Positions 24,601 through 40,000 of a DNA stretch of 64,000 nucleotides are shown here, one piece after another (position 1 is the stretch's first letter; the number at the start of each line of letters is the position of its first letter). Below the pieces are notes generated by a model, which saw nothing but the letters and a program-made list of their open reading frames with translations, did not search any database and had not been told where the DNA came from. Source of the stretch: Panonychus citri. Lineage: Eukaryota > Arthropoda > Arachnida > Trombidiformes > Tetranychidae. The stretch is from positions 2,418,001 through 2,482,000 of the forward strand of contig NW_026515544.1 of the NCBI RefSeq assembly GCF_014898815.1, given 5' to 3'. Made by a program: the position numbers and the translations under genes.

Positions 24601-27600
24601 AAATCGTAATCATACATAATATTAAGAAGCTCAATCAAGAAAAAAAAAGTCAGCACATAGAAGATATAACATTTTGTGCTGACTTTTCCTATCGAACTTA
24701 ATGTCCATAATCTATCCATTTCTTGTTTATTCTCGGACAATTTATACAAATAGAAAAGGAAAAAAGTTATACCGACTAATCAGATAAGATGGTTTATTAT
24801 CATCTAAATATTCACCTCAGCTCAGGGGAATCAGCGATGTTTCTTATTTGGATTAGATTTATCCTAAGATCATCTCGAGAAAACAAGAGACACGAAAAAA
24901 ACTAGGAAGTACTTTCTTTGCTATCCCCTCTCTCTCTCTCTCTCTCTCTGAATATCTTCACCCTTATCTTTATCTTCATCATCATTTATTTCATCCTTCA
25001 TTATTATCTCAATCCTATTGTAGTGTACCTACTTTTTTGGAATCTTTTCCTCTTCCAATCCTCCTAATAAATCCAACCTTAATCATCTTATTTCACTTTT
25101 AATGAAATAACTCACCTATTATCAGATATATTACTCATACAGATATATTTCAGATTCATGATAACGACAAAAATGAATGATGATTCAGAATTTATTGTCA
25201 AGCCGAATGTATTAGGTAACCACTAAAGTTTTTTCCCTTTTTTGATTGTTAATGTTTGCAGGTTGATAATTAGAAAATTAGACTTTGTTGATTATGAAAT
25301 TAAGTCTATTTTAAGCTTGTTCTAAGTTGAATGATACAATTTATCAATTTGAAAAATAAAATTATCATTAAAATTTAAGAATAGGCCATTTCTCTGGTTT
25401 TATATGCTTCACTCGCCAGGTCATTTTTAGGCTTCGAATGACCTGAAAATTTTTGATAAAATAAAATTATTATTTAATTATTGAACTTATTTGATTCGAA
25501 ATTTGGTGAATTTTGATAATCAAATAGAGGAGAAATCGCCATTTAAAATCAAATTAACACCAATTTTCGCCAATGCTACGCAATGGTAAAATTTACCTGT
25601 TTTTATGATAAAAGGTAGAAAATAGTTCTCTATGGGGATTTAATGTTAAATCATTTTTTGTTCAGGTAATAATTTCTCCTCTATTTGATTATCAAAATTC
25701 ACCAAATTTCGAATCAAATAAGTTCAATAATTAAATAATAATTTTATTTTATCAAAAAAATTTTCAGGTCATTCCGAAGCCTAAAAAAGTGACCTGACGA
25801 GTGAAGCGCCAAAAACCAGAGAAATGGCCTATTCTTAAATTTTCAATGATAATTTTTTTATTTTTTTCAAATTGATAAAATTAGTATCATTCGAAAGCTT
25901 AGAACTTAAGCTTTAAAATAGACTTAATTTCATAATCAACAAAAGTCTAATTTTCTAATTATCAATCTGCAAACATTAACAATCAAAAAAGGGAAAAAAC
26001 TTTAGTGGTTACCTAATAAATAGACAATTTTCAATCTATCGATCAATAATAAATACTAATCGATTATGATAATTAATACCACTTTCAGAGTAATTGATGT
26101 AACATAGTTAATCTGCTACTAATCAGAAAAAGCTATTGTTACAATTTAATCATTGAAATTGAAACTTAATTGTTAGAAAATCTTTCAATCAATTAATGAT
26201 CCAAAAAGATTTTCATGTAAACACAAGAGATTGAGTCATATTAAGTTTATATCCTTTATCTGTGTCCTGGATTAATCTGATACTCATCATGAACATCAGC
26301 ATAATAATAATCATTATCTTCATCCTCTTCAAAACCAATATTACCATCAAACTAATGAAAGTTACAATTTTATTCACAATATTAACCCTCTACTAACCCA
26401 TTCCCTCCCTCTGTCTCTTACCTTAAGGGTAATATTATTGTTCAGTGTATTTACTGTGAGTTGAATGAATTAGGAGGAGATGGTCAGAAAATAGGAAATG
26501 ACCAAATTTGACCAATGTTGATACAATTAATTCTCAAAAGAGAGAAACATTCTCTTTCTTTCTTTTCCCTTTGTTTCTGTTATTTTTGCTTTTACTCTTC
26601 TAATCTCCCATGATACACAACAAATGATTCAGTTGCCAATGAATTTATCTCTATTCAAACCAACCAAATCTGAACAATGTATTAATACCTAATTCTCACT
26701 TCAATCTACAATCAAACCTTTACTTTAAAACCATTTTATCAACATTCTAGAACTAGACCCAATTTAATAGTCAACTGAATTACTCCTCGACTAGAATCAA
26801 ATTAAACTAATCACTTTTTGTAACATTGTCTCTATGGTCTTCTCATTCATCAGATTTACAAGTTTGTGACTGTTTACTGATTGATCAATCATCCAATGTT
26901 TTAATTATTCAATCAGTTTAATTGTTATGATTGAATAATTTTTGTAGATTGAGAGTTACTACTGAGCAAATTTCAGACACTTGATGATTATTAAAACTTT
27001 ATTCTAATTTTTCCTTCTATTTCTTATCTCTGAATCTCTCATGAACTTTTATCTCTCAATAATCTTCATGGTTAATGTTGTTTTTAATACACTTTTAAAA
27101 GAAACATGAGTAGTGAAATTTGATTAAAAAAGTTTCCCCTCATCATCTAAATCATTTTGTGTCTTGACTCACAAATTAAATGAAATGTAATCAGCCCAAT
27201 GACATAGATGATTAGTTATAAATTCTAATTATGTGAAAACGTTACGTGAGATTAAATTGTTGAAGATCAATTGTTGAAATGAGTTAATGAAGTTTACTTA
27301 ATGAACAGTAAAGATACATCAATAGTTAATTCTCATTGACGTTGTTAATCAAACAGCATGAGACTGATTCTCATTAATTAATCAGAAAAGGTTTGAGAAG
27401 CAAAAAGTGTTTATATGTTTCAGATTAATATGTAAATTTGATTCATGATTAACAATTTGAATAACGATCCAAGATCAGATTACAAATTGAGTCTTATCAT
27501 CAATTACAATTAATATGAATTACGAGTTGGGTGTATGTCTAATCAACCAAATAAATTAAGGTGACAATTATGGTAAATAATGATTCATCAATATACGATA

Positions 27601-30600
27601 TTGATTAAAAGTTATAAACCAAAATTCATGCCAATCAATTAACCTGAGAATTGATCAGCTGATTATTTTAAATTGCCTTTAGAGGTAAATGACGATTAGA
27701 AAAAGAAATCAATTGAAAAAGTGAGAAGAAAAATCCTAAGCCATTTAGAGATTTGGAAATTTCATCTCAAATCTTATTACCATACAGAGGAAATTATGAA
27801 ATGACAGTGATTTCTTAGATTCTCTATCCCACCGAACCACACCCTCTTCCACCTTCCCTTTTATCTCCTTTTTTCAATCTCACCTCTTTTCAAATGATAA
27901 ACATTTTCTTTTAACTTCTTTTCTTCTGTTGTTTCCTTATATTCCAAGTGTCACACTTTATTATCAACCAATTGTCATGATTGTCAGTTCAGTTGCAGTT
28001 TTTTTCTTCTTCCTCTTTTTATCATGATGATGCTGATGATGATAATACACAAGGAGAAGAAAAAAACTCCCACAAGAGGTTTTATGCAATTGACTTTAGG
28101 CTGGAATGAAGTCAAACGTCATCATCATTTCTCTCTCTCTCTCACTTTCTCATGTGACTTTAGCCTCTGTACTTTGATTCTCATCTTTCATCTTTACTCT
28201 TTTATCATCATCATCATTACCATCGCCAGAGTCATCATCAAAATCATCATCATTTCCTTTTCTTCTCTATCCTTTTTGCTCTGCTTCATCATCTTCATCT
28301 TCTTTCTTCCTCTTTCATCATTATCATTATTTTTTTTTGTATATAAGGTGAAAAAAAGATGACGAATGACCCAAAGTGACACTAAAATCTGTTTTGAATA
28401 TGATCTTATATATACACGGAATTTTTTTGGCCTCAATCTAAATGGAAGATGAATTTTTCCTCTCTCTCTCTCTCTCTTCTACTTCCTTGTATATGTTGAT
28501 TCCTGATTTTGAATGAAATTTTTGCCAACAAAATATAAAATAATATCCATCAAAATAATTTATATCATTTGAATGGGAATACACAAAATTATCATAGTAA
28601 ACTCACCATGTGATGTTAATCATGGTGATGATGAGTTATGATATCGCCAAAATTTCATCTTAAATGTTTGCAAGAAAAATAGAGAAAAGAAAGAGATAAA
28701 ATGAAAAGTTTTTCAATAAAAGAAAATTTTTTTGGTAAATTCATCAGTTTATCATGGGAATGATCAAGTTCAGAATCTCATATCCCCATGAACAGAAATC
28801 ATACTGTCTAGATTTTTCCTCGGTGATCAAGATGACATTTATCATGAGTCTAGTTAATTTCATCACTTTTTCTTATGTGTTAATTGTTTTCTTTTTTACT
28901 TTTATTTAGTTCATTGAATTGATTGAATGATTAATAGTAGGAGGATCTGAAACAGGTAATCGGTTAGGTGAAGGTGTGGTTTTTGTATCTATGTTAGTAG
29001 ATATCTAATCTCTCTGATGGAGGAAATTGAGTATCTGTCAATTGTTGTTCTCAGATGACTCGTTGAAATGTTGATTAGCATTGAGTTGAACATTTAATTT
29101 TCATGACAAATGATGATTTTAAAGTACTTCACTTGAGCTTTGGGTGGGAAGATTGTAAGAATCAAGGATTACTTTAATGAATGAATTGTAACACTTGAAA
29201 CTAGTGAAAAGGATTCATCATGATATTGTCACTTCTCATGTAACTATACCTGATGATTCATGATGAAAAAACAAATGATCCAACAATTAGAGTAACTGAT
29301 TAAATTGAATTACTGATAATATCTAAATAAATGTTACCGATGATTATCATCTATCATAATAAAACTTTATCTTGAATCATCTAGGATATATTTCAAATCT
29401 TTTACCAGGATAATGTTAAAATGATGATATACAATATCAGGAGTAACATCATTTTCTGATGATAAAATAATTGAATATGTGAGATAAACAAATGTGATAA
29501 TATAAATAAAACAATCAGGTTATCAGCTGTTATTGTATTTCAGAGAGAGAGAGATATCATGAAATAAAAGGCATGATAATATTATTTTCATCATTGTTTA
29601 CACTTAAACTCAACTGACCCACTGACACATATGATAAAATAAAAGCATCAAAGAAAAGAGAGAGAGAGATGCAGTTGAATTTCCTCCTGTCACATGAATT
29701 ATATGAACAAAACTGAACTTCCTGATAAACAATCTATTCAGTCTTATGAATCCTCAATCGATGTGTAACTATTTCAATAAAAGGGACAGAGTTTCACCTC
29801 AAAATGAATCCCTTTTCATTTTTTCCCCAATGTAATAATCTCACCTTGATACTAATACCAACATGACTAATAATTTCATCACCACTAACCACCTCACCCA
29901 TTTAATAATATTTATCAATGTTGATAAAAATAATACATTTACAACACTGGGAATAAATGTTTATTATCTTCCTCCCAGTTGTATTAAAGTATTAATACAT
30001 AATACTGACAATAATAATAATCATAATAATATTGTTATATATGAGTAAATACTAAGTGAATACTATCCTCCTCCTCCTCTGAATATATATCCTGAATTTA
30101 CCATGAATAGATATTTACCAAACTGCTAATATTACTCTCTTCCTATCCTAAAGTCTTTGAGATTCTTGTTGAAAAAAAAAACAAACTGCAAAAAAATATT
30201 CTGATTAATTCTGATAATAAGATATCTCTGTGCATACAAGATATTTATCCATCCTTATTCATTGGATGTTTTTATTTATATTCAATACATTTTATCATGA
30301 ATTGGAGATTCATTTGGTATCTCTTGGAAATCAGATGAAAATAAATACTCAGATAAAATAAACAACTAAAACTTGAAACGATTTTCATGAAAATCATCAT
30401 CATCATTTGATGGAAAGTAAATTTCATTATTATCACACCTTTAAGTTACTATTGAAAAGTTTATTCTTAAAATTTGAAAACTTTCTCATGAAACTGAATA
30501 TCATAGAATCAGAAAATATCTATCACATCATCATCATCATCATCACTTGAATTTTTTTCTCATCTTTTCTATTATCATAACTAACTATCAATAGCTTTAA

Positions 30601-33600
30601 GGGTTTTTCATCATCATTATCATCATCATGAAGGTAAACTGATGTTTATATTTATTTTATCTTTTCAATTCTGATTGAAATTCACTGTCACCATCGTTTT
30701 GGAACTTTTTTTCAGAGAGAAAAATTTTCAAATTCTATTATCTAATTTTTCGGGATCATTTTCCCTTTTTGCTGCATCATAACGTGACTTTGATTCATTA
30801 TGATGATGATTATGATATTCAGATAATAAATTATATTCTATTACCATGATTGCAATTACAATGATTATTATTACAATCGTAATGGTCACATGGTCTCATT
30901 TGAAACAATAATTATGAACCATGTGGATTCTTTCCCATGGTAATAATAATTGAGATTCTTGAAAACAAGTAAACACAAGAAAAAAAAAGTTACGATAAAG
31001 TTAATTTGCTATAATAATAATACACATGATGAAGATAATTTCGCATAATCATGAAAACAATTTGATGATTTTAAAAAATTTTTAAATAAAAATTTATCAT
31101 TCATGATAAATTTTGATTTTTCTTGTATTGTTTTTAATTATGTTGGACTTTGTTTAGTAATAACAATCAACTTTTTCCTATTATTGTTTTCATTATCATC
31201 ATTCAACATAATCATCTTAACAACATCTTCCTCCATTTTTTACTACTATTTCCTGGATTCTTGTATTTTACTTGTAAAAAATTACTCTGAATTATTAAAA
31301 GGATTGCTGTTTATCATCCTCATCATCCTTCCATGTTATTATCATGATTATAATCATCATATAGTTATCATTTCATTGTAATATTTAGGTTATCATATTA
31401 GTATGTAAAAACTTAGTCAAAAATTTACAGTTAGTCTTGTTGTTGTTGATGTTATTATATCAGATATATACAAAATAACATAATATAAAATTAATGATGA
31501 AGATGATGATTATTACTGTGATGATGATAAATTTTATCTTCCGCTTTTCCAAATCAAGTCAATTGAATTACAACTTGAATTATTTGAAAATTGAAATTTC
31601 TATTGGGATAATTTGTTTTCCTCTTATTGTTCACGTGTCATCATGAAAATAGGAAAAAAATAGTCACCTTATTAATACTTGACTTGAATACTTTACAAGT
31701 ATCTGAGTTTTTTTACTTTATGATCACTAATACTAATTAAGATTCGCGACAGGGGAGGATAAAGAATGAATCATTGAACTAATCTCATGATACTCTTACT
31801 CGTAAATTTATAAGCATCACGAAGAGTATACCAATAATTAGATCAATCAAAGTGAATCAAATGGGTTCGTTTCAGTTACATCATTAACGATATCATTGAT
31901 TGTTTCATTGGTTCCCGTTAATTGTTGAAATCTGATTGGTTTATCTAATTCAAGCGTTATAAATTATCACTGATAATTATCAAATATTAAAAAGTAATCT
32001 TGAATGATCAATTGTCTCACCAATAGTTTTCTATTAAAAATCGAGAGTTGACTGAGTAACAATTAATTAATACTTTGGAGGATAATTTAGGATTAGTTAA
32101 TAGTCTGATGCTTAATTATTATCCTAAGACACTAATCGTTGGTATAATAATTAACATTTTCTTTCATCATTAGATTGAGTTGATTGAATGGCTAATTGAC
32201 AATTAGCAACTTTACAATTTACTATCCTAGTAGTTGACCAAAAGTTAAATTGTAATGATTAAGATTTTACAATCTAATTACAAGGATTGTAAACAAATGA
32301 TCAATTAAGTTAACTAGTTAAATGATTAACAAAACAATTTAGTGTCTTCAGCAGAAGTGATTAAATGTAGACTTTGGCCATTTTTTAATTGTAGGGCTTG
32401 TAGTAATTTTTAATTCACAAATTGAATTTTAATTGCTTCAAATCACCTAATTTTCTAGTTGAATATCTTTGCTTATTAATCTAAGTACAAATGCACTGAA
32501 CTGTTTTTATTTCTCGAAAGTGGATGGCTTACTTTACGCTAGAGAGTTGGATAAAGAGATCGACAATTAACTAATCAACCGTAACTAATCATGATATCAA
32601 AATTATCTTACAATTAATTCTGTGTTGATCTAAAGTAAACATTGTGTACAACTATTAACTGATTAAATTGTTTACTTTAAGATACAATTTTTCATAGTAA
32701 ACAAAATGAAACTTTCATCAATTAACTTGCACCGACAACAACTAACCAGAGATTTTAAATTTAATTTCCACTTTAAATTTCATTCATAAATTGTGACACT
32801 TTATTCTCGATACAGTTGACGATTTAGTAGAAGTAATAATTATAAGTAATAATAACTTGATTACTTGGAACTTTTAAAAATTAACAACTAAAATGTAGTA
32901 AAAAAAAATATTCTAATTAACTGAATTGGAACTGTTCAGTTCACCCTGACCATTTCTTCTGGGAGATACATACAAACAAACTCCCAGATGAAATGGTCAA
33001 TAGGATTATGATGACGATAGAAAAAAAAATTAATCATTTTATTGTTGTGAACGAAAAAAAGTGGCAAGTATAAGGTGTGTCTCTCTGTATGGTGAAAAAT
33101 TTCATCAATAATGATGAAGATGATAAAAGTTAACTAAATGATGAAAGCTGATTGAGTTGATAGTAAACCATTGATACGTGGTTATCATAATAAAGTTATG
33201 ATAAGGTTAAACTTATTGTATTATCATCATAATGATCATTGATTTCTAGGTCATAATTTTTACCTTTTATTATTATTGTGATCACTTTTTTGATCAACAA
33301 TGAAATTTATCTGGTATTATTATTATTTTCGTTGATATATTTTTTTTGCAACAAAATAATATTTCCAACAAATATAACTAGTTATATTATTACAAGATTT
33401 GCTTTCATGTTTGTTTGGTATATTACATGAACAAGAAGGAGGGAGAAGTTGTGAGTTAGATTGAGCAACGTGGGGAGTGGGTTAGCTTTGAGTCAAAGGA
33501 GTTAAGGTTAAATAAAGCAAATGGGTAAGAGGAATTGGGAGTAAGTCAAGTTTGCTAGTAAGTTGATTAAACCTCTGTACTAATAATGATGATAGGTTTT

Positions 33601-36600
33601 AACAGCGAGTAAGCAAAAAACACAATGGCAACTAAAAAAGTTAGCAGAAAAGTTTATAACCGGAAAACGGATTTAAGATGAGACCAAAGTTTTAGATAAC
33701 ATTATGTTAATAGTAGATAAATATTGTTGATTGTTTGGGTAAACATTGAACTTAATAACAATCAGAATTCAAGTAACAATATGATAGGAAAAAAAACTAG
33801 ATCAAAAGTTGATATTGTTCATTTTCCGCATCCTTCCTACATCTTCCACCCTCTTCTTATTTGCTTGGGTTATATTACTTTTCATTGATTCTCGTCGATG
33901 ATGAAATTATTTCTCTCTCTCTCTCTCTCTCTCTCTCATCCTAATCAGTTTCATGATGATAATTTACTGAATAAACTAACAAATGAAACTAATGATACAG
34001 CAATTTGTTAATCAGGTTTAAGTTAAACTAATTTCATTTGAATAATTTGTTTACAATTGATTTGATTGTAATGATTGTCAATATAAACGGTATAAGATTC
34101 ATATCCTTAGGCAATTAATTTAATGCTGATTTAAACTACTTTTTCAATCTACTTACATAATTAGATTTTATCTGATTGTTGATTTATGGCAATTAATTTC
34201 CATTTTATTTACAATTTTCAATCAACAACAATAACACACAACTAATCAACTATTTAGTTATTTCCAACTAATGGCCAGTTACCATGTTCATTACAATTTT
34301 GATACTTCTACAAATTTTCTGGTCAACTTTTCATGATTAATTGTTACCGAAATCATGATTCTAGAAACAATAACTTGTAATTCAATTGTGATTCACCCAA
34401 GGAAACAATTAACTATTGTTGTTTTTTTTCCTCACTATCATTGTAACTTAATTTCAATTGTCTTAATTCCTAATCAACATTTTGTCCGTGAAAACTTGAA
34501 TTCAATTGTTTTCTAATCAATACTCTAGTCACAATTATATTTATCATAATGATAGTGTAACAATAATCCTTTTGTTAATTATAGTTTATTGGTCCGTTTG
34601 GATGATAATAATAAGTTAGACAATGTTTTTATTAACTCAACTCTATTATGATAACATTTAAAGCTAATTTCAAGTTATATGAATAATAAATTAACCATAA
34701 TTGAAATTTAATTTAATTGTCTCATATTCAATTAGATTCTGTTACCAATTGTTATTTAAATTTTCACAATTTATGTTGATTTGGTGTGTTGGTCAGTGGA
34801 TGGAAAGATATTTCCACCTCCACTGGGAACTCCTGTTTTTGATATTGTAAAATTAACTATGAGAATATTAATTTTTCTCCTCTTTCTCCTTTCCAACTAA
34901 AAGATAACAATTAAATCAATTTGATTATTATCTTGATTATTCACAAGATTCTGAATAATTATCATGGTGAATAATAGACTTGTAATACAAAGTAATTTCT
35001 TGGTTAAATTGTTCAGACACTTGATGTACTTTTTTTCCCTATGATTTATTCACGCTGAGAAGGTAATATGAACTTTCTGAATACTCATGAACATTATTTA
35101 TGGAAAACGATGATTATCATCACTAGGAAGATGATGACGAAGATGATTAATAGAAAGAGAAAAAGGGGCTTGAAGAGCTAAAGAAAAAACAAAGAAGAAA
35201 AATTCTCCATGAAAAAAAGATAAGAAAAAAAAACAAGTATAAGAAATTTCATCCTGAGAATTTAGAGATAATATTATCATTAATATATTCAACTTGATCA
35301 TTATTTTAATGGAATGAACTTTTCATGATGATTATCATTGAGAAAACCATGAGGAGGCTGTAGAGGTGTGGATAGGTTGGGAGTGGAAGTGGGAGTGATG
35401 GAGGTGGAAAAGTAGATGTTGTAAAGGTTTAAACACTTTCGACTGGTTGAGAAATTGAATAATCTATTTAATTATCTTGGATTAAATGAGTTTCATCATT
35501 TCCAATTAAACTGTAATCGCTTGAATTTAATTTTAACAATTAATTAGCAAATTAAATTACCTCGACTTTTTAATCATTCAATTTTATTTTATTGATTCTA
35601 AAATGCTCTCATAATCAATTCTAATCATATATTAGAACCCCAATTACCTTTATAATGAATATTCAGTAATTTATTAATTGTTCACATTAAAAATTAAGTA
35701 AACTTAATGATGTAATTAATACTTTATAACTTTTCTGTTTGTTAAAACAATCAGTTGATTGTGGTGAATCAATTTTTTTTCTTGCTGAACAATCAATTTA
35801 GTTGATGATTTATTGGATTTGTAAACATTAGGAGTATAAATGTAAACGTTAAATTTACTTTAGATTAACAGAAATCAAGATGATGATTGATAACTTAATT
35901 GCTCATCAATTTAACAGTTTAACAAAAGTTAATCATTAATCTTGTGATCAAAATGCTCAACGTCATCTTAATCTGATTGTGTGTATAATTGGTAATCAAA
36001 CCAATACATCATAATTAACATGAAAATGAAAAGTATGATGTGTTAATTATTATATTCACACTCTTAACAATTTAGATTTTTGAATGATAAAAATAAATTT
36101 GATGTATTCATGATTAAGGTGTAGTTACTCAATCAGATTCTGAACTTGAATGATTATTAGTGGATGATCAGAGAGTTAATCTTGAAAATCGTATAATCAA
36201 ATAATGTGAACCCTTGAATCTATTAAATGAATCTTATTATCCACTTAATTGTAGTATATTAATTTACATGATGTAAGTGGTGTGGGTGGGGAAAATGTTG
36301 ATGGATATTCAGGTGAGTAGATATACATAAATTCATTCCCTCCCTTTGCCTGTAAAAAACATCAATATATTAACTCCTACAAGAAATATCATTAGATGAT
36401 AATGATCAGTGAACAATCAATTTTGTTGATTTTAAAGGTTCAATTCATTGAAATGAAATCTCATGTAATACTCATGATATGATCAATTTAAATTATTATG
36501 CAAATTAACTCATACAATCTTCATGCAAAACTTTTCCACCCTGTTCACCTTAACCTAAAGGTGAATATGGAGACTTCCAATGATCATGTTGAAGATGAGA

Positions 36601-37053
36601 TGATAAAATTTAAATTTAGATTCTCTCTCTCTCTCTCTCTCTCTCTAACTATTTATCATTAACTTGAAGTCATTTTATTAATAAATTAACATTCATAATG
36701 AGTTAATGAAAACGTTGGTAACTCCAACATTTGATGTAACAATGTAACATTTTATTAATTTTGATGAAATTATCTTGTTAATTGTTAATTTTCTCAACTG
36801 TATCGTAATAAGATCATGAAAATAATATGAAGTTATATGATTCAGTAAGCGCCAATGAATTTTGATGATCAACTGATGTAATTTAGTTTCATGATAACCC
36901 TGAGAGTTGAAAACTATTAACTTGTATATACAAACCATTTTTGGTATGTTGAGTTGCCAAAAAAAGTGTCCATAGTTATCAATGAACCGGTATCATGGTT
37001 AAATGAATTTTGACTTGGAAATGAAACTTTAGGTTGACTTTTCATCTTTATCA

Positions 37054-37084
<31 letters not shown>

Positions 37085-40000
37085 CATCATAGTTATCTTA
37101 CATTATCTCTTTGTATGATTTCCACTGCGTTAATGTTTCATTCTTGGTTAAAGTGACTTGTTTTTTTGTTCTTTTCTCTTTTTCGAACTGTTTTCTTAAC
37201 ATCTTTTCGTCTATATCCTCATCATCTTCCTCATCATTTCTTTTTCATCTTCCAACAACTGATTCTTATTGCACTATTACATGAATTTCTGGATGTTTGA
37301 TGAAATGGTCAAGCAGTGGAAATAGAAAGAAATGAAGGTGGAAACTGAGCAACTGGAAAATTGAATTACTTTCGATAAACTGTGAGGAAGAAACTGTGAA
37401 GACAAAAGATGAGGATGATAAAGGAGAAGATGAACAGTTGAGATGGATGAAGAATAGGGTAAGAAATGAAGATAAAGATGATGTATAAAAGGTAAAAAAA
37501 TAGTACCTAGAAAACTAACCTTATGAGGATTGTTTCAACATTTTGGAAAACTAAAAATGAAGAGGAGGAATTATCATCATCATTATCGGTGACTTTTGGG
37601 AGTTGAAAGAGGAGAGAGTAAGTTGAACCTGAAGGTGAATACAGAAGATGGGGATGGGAAGATGAGATGAGATGATAACTACATGATAGAAAAGGTATGT
37701 GTATATGATGAGAAGAAGTTATTTCAAGTTAATATAAGGTACATGATGGAAGTATTAGTATTGAAGATAAAAAAAAGTTCGAAACGATAATGATAATTGT
37801 GATGAAGATCATGATGATAAAAGATGAAAATACTGATGGTGATAATAATAAAGTTTTCGAAGATGAAGTTAACTGTAAGAAAGATAAGGATCAAATTTAG
37901 CTCAAGGGGAGTTGATTATTTCTCAACTGACTTTTACCACCCACTTTTCCCATTATTCCATTGAGAAAGTTAGTGAGAAGAAAAATTTTTCTTCTATTCT
38001 GTTAACAGTTATGTCTCCCTCTGACTCTCTCACTTTTCCTCTTTATACTTTATTTCTATTATTTGTTATTCTTTTTTTCATGTTCTGTTGTTGTTCTTGT
38101 TGAAAATGGCTAATGGTCATCTTTATCCTCTTCATCCTCCTTCAAAACTCAGTAAAAGCGTTATTATTGTTATCGTTACTAACTGATAACTATCAACAAC
38201 AACAACAAAGTTTCATTTCTTATCGTTTTTTGGCAAATACTATCAATAGGTCAAGTGAATGAAAAAAGGAGTGGACATGAAAAAGCATGAAGATGAGCCA
38301 AGAAACTCATCACAATCAGAAATAATAGCATGATGATGATTTCTTAATCATCTTCATTGATGTTATTCTGCTCCTGGTCTTGAGAAACTTTCTCTCTCCT
38401 TTTATTTCATCTTTTTTTCCAATTCTTTCATTTTATTGAGTTCCAATGATGATTTCAAGAAAGTTAGATAACTGTAAAAAAGACAATGCAACAATTATCT
38501 GATTAAATTTCAATTGAAATCAATTTACCATCACTGCTTGGAATACAATTTGTTAATTGTAAAACTGAATCAATTTCTGGATGATGAACTTTCAGTTTGA
38601 AGTTCAGTATTATCAGATTTATTTTGTATTTTTTTTTCGCCTGAATCTTTGATTGGTTTTTCTAAAATAATGAAAAAAAAAGTTAATCTCAACTTTTATC
38701 ATTTCCAAAGGATTATAAATTGTTACCATGTACCAGTAAAAAGGTAGGGCTGATCCAATGTGCTAAAACAGAATGAAAAATAATGTTTACAATTCTGATT
38801 CGATAGAAAAGTTATCATTGGCAAAAACAACAACAACATGAGAATTGAGTTTCAGAACTTTTGAGAACACCATTTATCAATTATCAATGAAACAAGAACT
38901 TTTTTCACTTTAATCTGAATCTTTTTTTCAAATTCCATGATGATGGTGATAACAAAAGATATTGAATTTTTTTCTCCACCAGAAAATAATGAAATTTATC
39001 ATGATATCAGGAAGCTACTTTTAGTTTCTACACTTGTTTGATTACTTTCATCACTATCATCTGATTATGATGAAAGTTTATCCAAAAACTTTTCTTGAGT
39101 AATGATTAAAGTTCAGTAAAATTTCATGAACTTTATTTGTGTAAAAGATGAAAATTAATATAATACAAAATAAGGAGCAGAACTTTAATCAAATTTTCAT
39201 GCCTTTCTTTTAATATCTTTCCCTCTCATTTAACTAGTGTTGCTCATGGCTCTTCATTTCCGTTTCCTGGTTTTATACGTGTTCTCATTCGTCTCCCTGT
39301 TTTTATCACAAAGTTATTCAGCTATTTGGCAATTATGTCACAATTGATTCTTATAATTAAAATGTCCCATTGATTAAGATTGATTATTGGCCAATAACAA
39401 GTTTCCCTCTTCCATTGAGATAATTTTGATAATACAAATCAATACAAATTGTTGACCTTGCCTATTGGTCATCATGATTGCAGAAAGTGTGTTCATATGT
39501 ATGTTCATCTCCCCCTGCTAATCATGTTGCCTTCATTTTCATTAGTTAAATGTAATTACATGTTATCTCTCAATCGATTTAGTTTAGATTCCAGAAGAAA
39601 ACAACAAAACATTTTCAACCAATTAAGAATCATGATAAAATTGTTTCCATCATGATAATCATTTGCTTATCATTAACCTAATCAGTTTGATGATTTTTTT
39701 TATATTAAAAACTTTTACCACCTCAAGTTAACAGTCTGTTTGCTGATCATAATCAATATCATGATATTCATTCATCAGACTCAAAGATTATTCTTATCTT
39801 AATTTTTATTATCAACATTTCCAATTCCCTATTCATATGAAATTCATTTCAATTCAATGAACATATCAGATAAATTACCTGGTAAGTTCATTTCATTAGA
39901 ATTGATTGCAATTTTCTGTTCATCTCCTTATCATCCTAATCTTCATCCTTATTTATCTTTTTTTCCCTTCATCATCTGATTCAATTGTTTAAGAATTGGT

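Noticed and set aside
28024..28362. 112-codon frame with hydrophobic C-terminus
   Set aside because: Translation of TCATCATC and TTCTTCTC simple sequence; no conserved motif.
36255..36312. Plus-strand 58-nt exon-like stretch with TAG acceptor and TTCAG|GTGAGT donor
   Set aside because: As a neuroligin cassette its frame would hit a stop at once and its length is not a multiple of three, so it does not fit the phase-1 intron.
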